Origin: Chloroflexota bacterium
Lineage (GTDB): Bacteria > Chloroflexota > Anaerolineae > Anaerolineales > Villigracilaceae
Direction of reading: 5' to 3'
DNA: 36,414 nucleotides
Assembly (NCBI GenBank): GCA_013388685.1
Contig: JACAET010000026.1
Location: 1 to 36,414 of the forward strand
Part shown: one piece after another, positions 1-7,794 of the stretch
Layout of the letters: each line of letters starts with the position of its first letter
How positions within the stretch are numbered: position 1 is the first letter of the stretch
The notes under the pieces: model-generated
Seen by the model: the letters and a program-made list of their open reading frames with translations, nothing else
Databases searched by the model: none
Told to the model about the DNA's origin: nothing
Made by a program: the position numbers and the translations under genes

Positions 1-3
1 TAA

Positions 4-49
4 ACAGGTACACAAGTAGACCCGTTGCCATGTTTTCCTGTGTACCTGT
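4..49. repeat. Inverted ACAGGTACAC repeat downstream of pyrB
   Basis: A perfect 10-bp inverted repeat (4-13 and 40-49) built from ACAGGTACAC-like units lies just past the pyrB stop codon; similar degenerate units continue to position 70. Related units occur after icd (6223-6243) and between phoU and pstB (34624-34649). There is no T-run on the pyrB strand, so it is not a classic terminator. Confidence 0.55.
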
Positions 50-65
50 CTACGTGTGTACGTGT

Positions 66-1049
66 CTACGCCTTCCCCAACACCATCGCCAGCAGCGCCA
101 TTCTCACATACAACCCATACTCCATCTGACGGAAGTACGCGGCGCGGGGATCGTCGTCAAAGTCCATGCTGATTTCGGTGACGCGCGGCAGCGGGTGCAT
201 GACGATCATGTTTTGTTTGGCGGCTTTCATCACTTCGGGGTCAATCACATACGCGCCCTTGACCTTTTCGTAATCGGCGGGGTCTTCGAAGCGTTCCTTC
301 TGGACGCGCGTGACGTACAGCACGTCGGTTTCGGGCAGGACGTTTTCGAGCGTGCTGAATTCGGCTTGCGGGATTCCCTTCGCGCCGACCTCGTCCATCA
401 CTTCTTTGGGCATTCGCAAAATTTCGGGCGAGACGTAATTGAGTTTGACCTTGAACAACGACAGCAGGCGCGCCAGCGAGTGAACCGTGCGCCCGTATTT
501 CAAATCGCCGAGCATGGTCACGGTCAGACCATCCACCACGCCAACGCCCAACTCTTCAAAGATGGTGAACAGGTCGAGCAATGCCTGGGTGGGATGTTCG
601 CCCGTGCCGTCGCCCGCGTTGATGACGGGTTTGCGCGCCGCCTTCGCCGCGATCGCCGCCGAGCCCGTTTCGGGGTGGCGCAGCACGATCACATCGGCGT
701 AACATTCGAGCGTGCGGACGGTGTCGGTCAGGCTTTCGCCCTTCGTCACCGACGAGTACTTCACTTCGTTGATGGGGATGACCGAGCCGCCGAGCCGTTC
801 CATTGCGGCAGTGAACGACGACGACGTTCTCGTGGACGGCTCATAAAAAAGATTCGCCAGAATTTTTCCTTTCAACAGGTCGAACGTTCCAATCCGTTCG
901 ACCATGCCGCGCATTTCGTGCGCCACGCCGAAGATGTATTCCAAATCGGCGCGGTTGAACTGTTTGACGGATATGATGTCCTTGCCATACCACGCGGCGT
1001 TTTTGTTTTCGCCGAAGGGCAGATAGGGGGAGGGGGATTGGGTGGGCAT
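66..1049 (-). CDS. pyrB: Aspartate carbamoyltransferase catalytic subunit
   Basis: Condenses carbamoyl phosphate with aspartate, the first committed step of pyrimidine synthesis, in the cytoplasm. The 327-residue protein has the usual family length. The carbamoyl phosphate loop STRTSS is at about residues 72-77, HPTQ at 152-155 and HPLPR at 285-289, all diagnostic of the aspartate/ornithine carbamoyltransferase family; the HPLPRV context fits the aspartate enzyme. The start ATG is preceded by AAGGAG at a normal spacing. A palindromic repeat (1067-1153) lies directly upstream. The dihydroorotase gene, two steps along the same pathway, is on the same strand 2.3 kb away but separated by unrelated genes, so the two are not one operon. 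No pyrI regulatory-chain gene is visible next to it. Confidence 0.96.
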   Translation of the reverse strand: MPTQSPSPYLPFGENKNAAWYGKDIISVKQFNRADLEYIFGVAHEMRGMVERIGTFDLLKGKILANLFYEPSTRTSSSFTAAMERLGGSVIPINEVKYSSVTKGESLTDTVRTLECYADVIVLRHPETGSAAIAAKAARKPVINAGDGTGEHPTQALLDLFTIFEELGVGVVDGLTVTMLGDLKYGRTVHSLARLLSLFKVKLNYVSPEILRMPKEVMDEVGAKGIPQAEFSTLENVLPETDVLYVTRVQKERFEDPADYEKVKGAYVIDPEVMKAAKQNMIVMHPLPRVTEISMDFDDDPRAAYFRQMEYGLYVRMALLAMVLGKA

Positions 1050-1066
1050 TTGTACTCCTTGGTTTT

Positions 1067-1153
1067 ATGTCGTTGCGAGGGCGTTAGCCCGAAGCAATCT
1101 CCACTTTGGCGAGGAGATTGCTTCGTCGCAAAGTGCGCTCCTCGCAACGACAT
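1067..1153. repeat. Nested palindromic intergenic repeat (TGTCGTTGCGAGG type)
   Basis: Outer arms at 1067-1080 and 1140-1153 are perfect 14-bp inverted copies; an inner 12-bp pair GAAGCAATCTCC / GGAGATTGCTTC lies at 1091-1102 and 1113-1124. The motif resembles a dispersed GTCATTGCGAGG...GAAGCAATCTC repeat I know from many environmental genomes. No T-run follows on the pyrB-sense strand. It sits in the pyrB leader, between the start codon and any promoter further upstream. The rest of 1154-1295 shows nothing I recognise. Confidence 0.8.
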
Positions 1154-1295
1154 TTGGTTTTTGATCGGGACTCTGGTCGCACGCTGACGGTGAATCCCGT
1201 TTAATCACATTTTTCTACGCCTGAACCTTTCTCTTCTCGGCTCTTTCTTCGGGCGAGGTTGATTCTGTTTCGAGGGGCATTTTTTCACATCAGGC

Positions 1296-2318
1296 TCATT
1301 TGGATGGCTCATACCGATAGATTGCTGAAGCCGAACCAAACCAAATCACTCCACGAGGCTCAACTACTGCTGAACTGACAAAGTTATTTGTCAATCCGTT
1401 TGTTATGTCAAAGGTCTCCCAGTTTTTTCCATCAAAATGAGAAATTCCTCTGTCTGTCCCGAACCACACGGCGCCGTCTTTTGCTGTGACAGTACAATAA
1501 ACAGTATCACTGGCTACACCATCTTTCATGGTGTAATTCACCCACTTTCCATTATGAAAACTGAAAACTCCATACTTTTCGGTTGCAAACCACATGGTTC
1601 CATCAGGAGAAATTGCAACATCAAAAGTAAAAGTTTGGCTTAACTTATCAATTGTGGGGAAAACCCTCCATTCGTTTCCATCATAAAGATTTAACCCTGG
1701 TTGCCCGCCACCGCTCACACTGAAAAGCAGGAAATTATCTGGGAGTAATTCAATATGTCCCGCCCAATTTGCAGATAAGCCATCCCGCACTGTGTAGGTT
1801 GTCCACTTATTCTCCCTGAAGCGCAATATGCCATATTCCTCATTCCCAAGCCACAATGAACCGTCGGGAGCCACAATGCTGGAGCGGACATCATTACTTC
1901 CCAATCCATTGTCAATAGTGTATTGTTTCCAGGTTTCGCCGTCAAAGCTTGCAATGCCACAACAGAATGTCGTGAACCAAATCGTACCATCTGGGCTTGC
2001 GGCGATGGATGAGATTTCGTGAGAGGGTAATCCACTATTCTGTGGTGTGTATTGCGACCAGGTATGTCCGTCAAAGCGATAAGCCCCCGTTCCATTGGTA
2101 ACAGGACCCCCTGTGGTGCCAAACCAGAGTGTGCCATCTGCGGCGACCGCTGAGGAAGAAATCGTGACAAACCCATTTGGCTGGTTCCATTCTGGCGCAA
2201 TATAGATGGTCCACTTTCCTGTTTGGATGATTTCCATTTTGACGGTTGTTCCTTGTTCCACTGGAGAACAGGCTGACAAGAAAATCATCATAAACAAAAC
2301 AGTTTTCAAAATTTTCAT
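1296..2318 (-). CDS. Lipoprotein with regulator-propeller (beta-propeller) repeats
   Basis: A 340-residue exported lipoprotein. The start was moved to the internal ATG at 2318 because it has an AAGG ribosome site and gives a clean lipoprotein signal: positive N-terminus, hydrophobic stretch, lipobox LSAC with the lipidated Cys at residue 17. The mature part holds about six repeats of the form DGxxWFGT (for example DGTLWFGT, DGSLWLG, DGTMWFAT, DGAVWFGT), typical of the two-component-regulator propeller family (Reg_prop), so it likely folds as a surface beta-propeller. No kinase domain follows, unlike in hybrid sensor proteins, so its role is unknown: a sensing, binding or scaffolding domain outside the membrane. 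It starts 41 bp after the NIF3-like gene and may be cotranscribed with it. Base composition is visibly lower in GC than pyrB. Confidence 0.8.
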   Translation of the reverse strand: MKILKTVLFMMIFLSACSPVEQGTTVKMEIIQTGKWTIYIAPEWNQPNGFVTISSSAVAADGTLWFGTTGGPVTNGTGAYRFDGHTWSQYTPQNSGLPSHEISSIAASPDGTIWFTTFCCGIASFDGETWKQYTIDNGLGSNDVRSSIVAPDGSLWLGNEEYGILRFRENKWTTYTVRDGLSANWAGHIELLPDNFLLFSVSGGGQPGLNLYDGNEWRVFPTIDKLSQTFTFDVAISPDGTMWFATEKYGVFSFHNGKWVNYTMKDGVASDTVYCTVTAKDGAVWFGTDRGISHFDGKNWETFDITNGLTNNFVSSAVVEPRGVIWFGSASAIYRYEPSK

Positions 2319-2359
2319 AACATCATTACCTTTTATGCGCGATGATAAGTATTTGCCTA

Positions 2360-2695
2360 TCACTCAAATAAATGTTTCGCCAGCGGGATGACGTTGATGA
2401 CTGGCTCTTCGTAGGGATGGACACGTTTGATGACCTTGAGCGCTTCAGCCGCCACCTCGCGCCTGCAATTGACTTCGAGTTTGTATTCCGCCACTTCGTT
2501 GAGTTCGCCGACCTTTCCTTCGAATGGGTTTGCGCCTTCCCTCGGGCGGAAGAATCCGCGCACGGGCGTCAGCGCGACGCAGTGGTCGTAGTTACCAATC
2601 ACGCCCACGCCGATCTCCGAAAGCGCGTCGGCGAGTTTCAGGGCGTAATCCTGCGGTACGAAGATTTCGAGTTTTACGTGTGTGAAGGTTTGCAT
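2360..2695 (-). CDS. NIF3/YqfO-insert-like (CutA/PII-fold) small protein
   Basis: A 111-residue protein from the ATG at 2695, which has AAAGGAG eight bases upstream; the longer reading frame starting at 2734 has no such site. It carries the pattern GNYDHC, FRPREGANP and, near the C-terminus, HPYEEP, which match the CutA/PII-like domain that is inserted in NIF3/YqfO proteins and also occurs alone. Such stand-alone domains are often annotated as NIF3-like or divalent-cation-tolerance-like, but no reaction is established for them. The metal-binding halves of full NIF3 proteins are absent. It is divergent from the toxin gene at 2754, sharing a 58-bp intergenic region. Confidence 0.7.
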   Translation of the reverse strand: MQTFTHVKLEIFVPQDYALKLADALSEIGVGVIGNYDHCVALTPVRGFFRPREGANPFEGKVGELNEVAEYKLEVNCRREVAAEALKVIKRVHPYEEPVINVIPLAKHLFE

Positions 2696-2718
2696 AATTA
2701 TCGCTCCTTTGGCGAGTG

Positions 2719-2747
2719 TTGCCAAAAGGCACACAAAGTATTAGAAT
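2719..2747 (+). promoter_or_regulatory. Promoter of the toxin-antitoxin operon, with inverted repeat at -35
   Basis: TTGCCA at 2719-2724 and TAGAAT at 2742-2747 are separated by exactly 17 bp. The predicted transcription start is at or one base from 2754, the A of the toxin ATG, so the message would be leaderless; no Shine-Dalgarno is present. An inverted repeat TTTGGC-N7-GCCAAA (2708-2713, 2721-2726) overlaps the -35 element and is a candidate operator for the ribbon-helix-helix antitoxin. Confidence 0.65.
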
Positions 2748-2753
2748 TGTCAC

Positions 2754-3035
2754 ATGAAATACTTCTCGTGGAACGAAGAGAAAAACGAGCTATTGAGAGA
2801 GGAGAGACAGATTTCATTCGAGGATGTGGCCTTTTACATCGAACAAGGTTTCCTGCTTGACGTGCTGGTGCATCCCAACCAGGAAAAGTATAAGGGACAA
2901 AAGATATTCGTCGTGCAAATGGATGATTATGTCTACCTTGTACCTTTCATCGAAGACGATCGTGAAATATTCCTAAAAACGATCATTCCAAGCCGTAAAG
3001 CCACGAAGAAGTATTTGAAAGGAAGTGAAGAATGA
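2754..3035 (+). CDS. BrnT/DUF497-like toxin, type II toxin-antitoxin system
   Basis: A 93-residue protein beginning with the SWNEEKNELL segment that resembles the FEWDxxKN start of BrnT/DUF497 toxins, and ending with the basic PSRKATKKY segment typical of a related toxin family. BrnT proteins have a RelE/barnase-like ribonuclease fold; here that is inferred, and catalytic residues cannot be assigned safely by eye. It overlaps the downstream gene by four bases (ATGA), the usual translational coupling of toxin-antitoxin pairs, with the toxin first as in brnTA. It lacks a ribosome binding site; the promoter places the transcript start on the ATG. The cassette is of lower GC than its neighbours, consistent with mobility. 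Confidence 0.75.
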   Translation: MKYFSWNEEKNELLREERQISFEDVAFYIEQGFLLDVLVHPNQEKYKGQKIFVVQMDDYVYLVPFIEDDREIFLKTIIPSRKATKKYLKGSEE

Positions 3036-3307
3036 GCGATCTAAAACTCCAACAGGATGAACTTGAACTTCTTGCCTCATACGAAGCCGAGGAGTGGGAA
3101 TCTGCCAAGAAACTCAGCGAGCAGAAAGAACAGTATCGCGCTTATGCCCGCGCCACCCTCCGCAAGGATAAGCGTGTCAATATTCGTATCTCTGAGAAAG
3201 ACCTCCTTGCTTTGCAAAAACGCGCTGTGCGTCAGGGCATTCCGTATCAAACTTTAATCTCAAGTGTTTTGCACAAATACATCAGCGGCTCTTTGACCGA
3301 AAAATAA
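3032..3307 (+). CDS. CopG/BrnA-like ribbon-helix-helix antitoxin
   Basis: A 91-residue partner of the toxin just upstream. The N-terminal half is acidic and helical (toxin-binding, inferred). The C-terminal half has KRVNIRISEKDLLALQKRA followed by GIPYQTLISSVLHKYI, the beta strand plus two helices of a CopG/MetJ-type ribbon-helix-helix DNA-binding domain as seen in BrnA-like and COG5304 antitoxins. Having the DNA-binding part C-terminal is usual for this group. It probably neutralises the toxin and represses the operon through the inverted repeat over the promoter. A good intrinsic terminator follows the stop codon. Confidence 0.78.
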   Translation: MSDLKLQQDELELLASYEAEEWESAKKLSEQKEQYRAYARATLRKDKRVNIRISEKDLLALQKRAVRQGIPYQTLISSVLHKYISGSLTEK

Positions 3308-3336
3308 GAATATATTGAACAGTACCATTACCACTT

Positions 3337-3375
3337 GCCCGCTCTTGTCCTCGTGATAAGGGCGGGTAACTTTTT
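3337..3375 (+). terminator. Intrinsic terminator of the toxin-antitoxin operon
   Basis: A 12-bp stem (3337-3348 with 3356-3367, including G-U pairs) and a 7-nt loop are followed by AAC and five T residues (3371-3375). It lies 30 bp after the antitoxin stop codon and just before the convergent end of pyrC. Confidence 0.75.
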
Positions 3376-3382
3376 AAACCTG

Positions 3383-4465
3383 TCAACTTTCCAACCCACG
3401 AACATTCCTCCCATACCCCTGCTCTGCCAAAACCTTTCCATCCTCAAAAGCGACCTGCCCGCGCAGGACGACTTTCCGAACTTTGCCCTTGACCTTCCAT
3501 CCATCGAAGGGAGTCCAGCCGCAGCGGGTGAATTGGTCAGCGGCTTTGATTTCGTATTCGGCGGTCTCATCCACTTCGATCCAGGTTTCGGGTTGTTCGG
3601 GTATGTTGAAGATGCGTCTTGGGTTGGTGTGCAGCCGTTTAATTACATCGTCAATGGTCAACCGTCCATCGTCTACTGCGATGAGTAATAAAGGCAGCAA
3701 GGTTTCCAATCCGGGAAAGCCGGGCGGCGGATTGTCCGAGTCTTTTTCTGCCAGGGTATGCGGGGCGTGGTCGGTGGCGAAGCAGTCAATGACATCGAGA
3801 TTTTGCCAGAGGGCTTCCACGTCTTCTTTGCCGGCGAGGCGCGGGCGGACTTCACGCCTGCCCTCACCCCTGCGCCCCTCTCCCAGAGTGAGAGAGGAGG
3901 AGTCTGCGGTTAGAAATAGATGATGCGGACACACCTCACACGTCACTTTGATGCCGCGTTCCTTCGCGGCTTTGATGAGCAGGATTTCTTCTTTGAGCGA
4001 AACGTGTGCAATGTGAATGGGGCGGTCATAGACGGCGGCGAAGAGAATCCCTGCCGCCATGGTTCTGGATTCGGAGTGCAGAACAATGGGGTAATCTTTC
4101 GGGAATTTTTCGAAGTGTGGCATCCACAGGGTCATGTCGTCGAGGCGGAGTTCGCCAAAGGTGGAGTCGAGGTACATTTTCAGCCCCGCGGTTTGGGGCG
4201 CGAGGGCGGCAGCGGTATCGGCGTTGTCGGGTCCTGCGCCGAGGAATTGGGCATAGTCGCAGCGGGCTTTTGATTTGGCGGCATTCAGCGCGAGGTCGAG
4301 GGTGGAGGCGTCGAAGATGGGCGGCTTGGTGTTGGGCATGGCGAGGATGGTGGTCACGCCACCGGCGAGCGCGGCTTGGGTGACGGTGTCCCAGTCTTCT
4401 TTGTGGGTTTGTCCAGGTTCGCGCACGTGGACGTGAGGGTCTATCAGGCCGGGGAGTTCGAGCAT
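3383..4465 (-). CDS. pyrC: Dihydroorotase, CAD-like type
   Basis: Cyclises carbamoyl aspartate to dihydroorotate. Start taken at the ATG at 4465 (360 residues) because GGAG lies upstream and the protein then begins LPGLIDPHVHVREPG, as the dihydroorotase domain of animal CAD does; a TTG six codons earlier is less likely. Expected metal ligands are visible: H11 and H13, K96 (to be carbamylated) in GLKMYL, H130, H154 in IHIAHVS, and D232 in ATDHAPH. From memory, segments such as KEEILLIKAAK, ALWxNxxVIDCFAxDHAPHT and PPPGFPGLETxLPLLL are nearly the same as in human CAD. Residues about 190-204 (SLTLGEGRRGEGRR) are encoded by a palindromic repeat and replace the shorter loop found in relatives. A promoter and an intrinsic terminator lie upstream, suggesting attenuation. 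Confidence 0.93.
   Translation of the reverse strand: MLELPGLIDPHVHVREPGQTHKEDWDTVTQAALAGGVTTILAMPNTKPPIFDASTLDLALNAAKSKARCDYAQFLGAGPDNADTAAALAPQTAGLKMYLDSTFGELRLDDMTLWMPHFEKFPKDYPIVLHSESRTMAAGILFAAVYDRPIHIAHVSLKEEILLIKAAKERGIKVTCEVCPHHLFLTADSSSLTLGEGRRGEGRREVRPRLAGKEDVEALWQNLDVIDCFATDHAPHTLAEKDSDNPPPGFPGLETLLPLLLIAVDDGRLTIDDVIKRLHTNPRRIFNIPEQPETWIEVDETAEYEIKAADQFTRCGWTPFDGWKVKGKVRKVVLRGQVAFEDGKVLAEQGYGRNVRGLES
3856..3898. repeat. Palindromic CCCTCTCCC-type repeat inside pyrC
   Basis: The run CCCTCACCCC...CCCCTCTCCC followed by GAGAGAGG is the same kind of dispersed sequence as the copy at 4497-4540. It stays open in the pyrC frame and encodes a Gly/Arg/Glu-rich loop. Confidence 0.65.
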
Positions 4466-4496
4466 GGGGGCTCCAAGTTTCAAGTGTCAAGTTGCG

Positions 4497-4540
4497 CCCT
4501 TGCCCTAGCCCTCTCCCAAGGGGAGAGGGAAAAGCAAGGG
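4497..4540. repeat. Palindromic CCCTCTCCC-type repeat in the pyrC leader
   Basis: Nested inverted repeats: CCCTTGC (4497-4503) with GCAAGGG (4534-4540), and CCCTCTCCC (4509-4517) with GGGAGAGGG (4521-4529). It lies between the leader terminator and the pyrC start and resembles the element inside the pyrC coding sequence. Confidence 0.75.
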
Positions 4541-4542
4541 AT

Positions 4543-4572
4543 AAAAAAGAGAGCCGCTTGAAGCGACTCTCT
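4543..4572 (-). terminator. Intrinsic terminator in the pyrC leader
   Basis: On the minus strand the transcript forms AGAGAGUCGC-UUCAA-GCGGCUCUCU followed by six U. The single non-Watson-Crick position is a G-U pair in minus-strand RNA but a C-A mismatch in plus-strand RNA, which supports function on the minus strand. It lies about 80 nt upstream of the pyrC start and about 80 nt downstream of a strong minus-strand promoter, with no other gene between. Confidence 0.75.
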
Positions 4573-4657
4573 GAATTCCAAATGGTGGAAATCAATTTGC
4601 CGAAGATGGGTTGGGGAAACAATCGTTCGAGGCGGAGCAGTCCGTACATTGCGGCGA

Positions 4658-4685
4658 ATTTTACGCCGTTTCAGGGAGGTGTCAA
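4658..4685 (-). promoter_or_regulatory. Minus-strand promoter upstream of pyrC
   Basis: TTGACA (4685-4680, read on the minus strand), 16-bp spacer and TAAAAT (4663-4658). The predicted start, about 4651, is one or two bases before an ATG at 4649 that opens a frame running through the leader terminator. The direction and position make it the likely pyrC promoter. Confidence 0.65.
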
Positions 4686-4784
4686 GAGGGGAGAAAACCT
4701 GTCCGAACCGGGGACAGCCGTCCCTTAGGAATGAAGCGGGGGAAAATCTCATGATGTTTGTCACTGAAGCGCGCCGAATGCGGG

Positions 4785-4793
4785 TGATATAAT
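4785..4793 (+). promoter_or_regulatory. Extended -10 promoter of icd
   Basis: TGATATAAT matches the extended -10 consensus TGnTATAAT exactly. No good -35 element is present, as is common with extended -10 promoters. It is 30 bp before the icd start codon. Confidence 0.6.
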
Positions 4794-4822
4794 CCCGCCA
4801 TCATTTTGTAAGGAGAAGGACA

Positions 4823-6222
<1,400 letters not shown>

Positions 6223-6223
<1 letters not shown>

Positions 6224-6243
6224 CAGGTAGACACGCAGACAGG
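6223..6243. repeat. ACAGGTAGACAC-type repeat after icd
   Basis: ACAGGTAGACACGCAGACAGG begins within the icd stop codon. Its units resemble those downstream of pyrB (4-70) and upstream of pstB (34624-34649). Confidence 0.45.
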
Positions 6244-6249
6244 AAATGA

Positions 6250-6281
6250 AAAAAGTCGGGATGTGAAAGTCCCGACTTTTT
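6250..6281. terminator. Bidirectional terminator between icd and the cytochrome operon
   Basis: A perfect 12-bp stem AAAAAGTCGGGA (6250-6261) with TCCCGACTTTTT (6270-6281) and an 8-nt loop. The A/T ends give a U-tract in either direction, so it can serve icd (plus) and the cytochrome genes (minus), which converge here. Confidence 0.9.
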
Positions 6282-6304
6282 GATCTCTGGCAAGGGAAAA
6301 TACA

Positions 6305-7726
6305 TTATGGCGTCGGCGTTGTCTGCGCTTCAGGCGTGACCGAGAGCGCCGCGGCCTCTTCAGCCGTTTTTGGCATCCCGTTCATGACCCAGCGCACAAA
6401 GACATCCACTACATTGGCTTTGAGTTTGGTTTTTGGCGGCATAACGCCGATGATTTCCTTGCCATTTGCATCGGTGATGGGCGTTCCCTGAATGACCTGC
6501 AACAGATAACTATTCGTATCCCCGGCGATGATGTTGTGGTCTGCATTATCGCCGGTGGTCAGGATTTCTTTGTAAGAGGTCATCAGGTAATTGTTGTTGT
6601 CCTTGCCGGCATGGTGACAGGAAACGCAATAGCGTTTGACAATCGGCGCAATATGCACGTCATACGAAGGCGCTTCGCCCTCTGCCAGCGGCGGGAAGAG
6701 TTCGGGGATCACGGGCGCTTCGAAGCGGTCATCCCAGGTGTAGCGCATGAAGAGAATGATGTAGTCAATTTCACTGCGCGAGAGTTCACCACCATACGTT
6801 TTGCCGAATGGAGGCATGCCCGCATTAGGACGCCCATAGGCAATCACCTCATACATTGCCCCATCGGTGATGGTGTACAGCACGTCACGGCTGTTGATAG
6901 GCGTGATCTTCTCGCCCTCCAGCCCTTCCACACCCTCGATGACCGCCACCGAACCGTCGTCGCCGTGACACTCCACGCACTGGACGGAGTACAAATCCTG
7001 CCCGGCAACGATCTGATCCACCAGCGTGGAGGGGACTTCCGCCTCTTCGGGTTTGGGATACGCCGCGGCTCGTACGCTGACGACGACGGTCATCGCCGCC
7101 ATCGCCGCCGCGCCTGCCACCGCCACCCAAAGCGGTAGATTCCGCCTCGTCGACTCCCGGTACAGATTTCGCCCGAAGGCGTAGAGCAGGATCAATATCG
7201 TCAGCACCGCCGCAGGGATCCACAGCCCGGCAGTGGCTTGCAGCGCCGTGGAAGCCGCAAGTTCCTCCGCATCGGGCGGGACGGGAAGGCTTGCCATGAT
7301 GGTCAACAGCACCATGTCCAGGATGATCGTTCCCATGAAGGTCAGCGCAAAGATGCGGCGGGAGTAATGCCGGTAGGGGGATTTATCCAAAAGCGGCAGG
7401 AACGTCAACAGCGCGATGCCGAGAGAGGGAACAAGCACCGTTGCCAGCCACTCAATCTTGCCGATGACGGGAATTTGCCCGTAGAGTGCCAGAAACTTGA
7501 AAAGAAAGAGAAAATACCATTCAGGGCGCGGCAAATAACTTGTGTCTGCCGGGTCGGCTTTGGGCTCGTTGGCAACGCCAACAAAAGTGGCGAGCAGAAC
7601 GAGAACAATAAAAATCCCAAGCGAAACGATGATGTCCTTGAAAATACTATCGGGCCAGAAGCGTTCGCCGCGATTCAATTCCTGTTGATAACGTTCGTTG
7701 ATTTTCTGTTTGATTTCGTCGTCCAT
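6305..7726 (-). CDS. Cytochrome b C-terminal half (subunit IV-like) fused to two cytochrome c domains
   Basis: Third gene of a Rieske/cytochrome b operon. Start placed at the ATG at 7726 (473 residues) with AGGAG upstream. Residues 30-150 are membrane helices of the cytochrome b C-terminal domain; PEWY at 68-71 is the quinol-oxidation-site motif. Further membrane segments lie near 165-185 and 200-220. Then come two haem c sites: CVECH at 250-254, with a likely axial Met in GMPPFG (M304), and CVSCH at 367-371, with a possible Met in GVMPP (M429). The second domain resembles cytochrome c modules of planctomycete-type proteins. The fused c domains probably take the place of cytochrome c1 or f as electron acceptor from the Rieske protein on the outer face. 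The C-terminus is Pro/Thr-rich. The two separate haem sites could act in series. Confidence 0.88.
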   Translation of the reverse strand: MDDEIKQKINERYQQELNRGERFWPDSIFKDIIVSLGIFIVLVLLATFVGVANEPKADPADTSYLPRPEWYFLFLFKFLALYGQIPVIGKIEWLATVLVPSLGIALLTFLPLLDKSPYRHYSRRIFALTFMGTIILDMVLLTIMASLPVPPDAEELAASTALQATAGLWIPAAVLTILILLYAFGRNLYRESTRRNLPLWVAVAGAAAMAAMTVVVSVRAAAYPKPEEAEVPSTLVDQIVAGQDLYSVQCVECHGDDGSVAVIEGVEGLEGEKITPINSRDVLYTITDGAMYEVIAYGRPNAGMPPFGKTYGGELSRSEIDYIILFMRYTWDDRFEAPVIPELFPPLAEGEAPSYDVHIAPIVKRYCVSCHHAGKDNNNYLMTSYKEILTTGDNADHNIIAGDTNSYLLQVIQGTPITDANGKEIIGVMPPKTKLKANVVDVFVRWVMNGMPKTAEEAAALSVTPEAQTTPTP

Positions 7727-7765
7727 GATTTCTCCTGTGCAGGAGGTGTTCTCTAACGCCGATAT

Positions 7766-7783
7766 GAACGCTAGAGAGCGTTC
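7766..7783. repeat. 7-4-7 palindrome GAACGCT-AGAG-AGCGTTC
   Basis: A perfect 7-bp inverted repeat around AGAG between the cytochrome b and the fusion gene. The same 7-4-7 design with a related sequence (GGACGTT-GGAG-AACGTCC) is at 25243-25260. Confidence 0.6.
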
Positions 7784-7794
7784 GCTACACACAA

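Noticed and set aside
30..1187. 385-codon open frame opposite pyrB
   Set aside because: Shadow of pyrB, extends through the intergenic palindrome and has no ribosome site.
4560..4580. PyrR binding loop in the pyrC leader (AATTCAGAGAGTCG against ARUCCNGNGAGGYU)
   Set aside because: Three mismatches at conserved positions and the bases are part of the terminator stem; not enough to call a PyrR site.
4026..4649. 207-codon frame starting in the pyrC leader as a real protein
   Set aside because: It overlaps pyrC deeply in another frame and becomes Arg/Pro-rich; only its first part matters as a possible leader frame.
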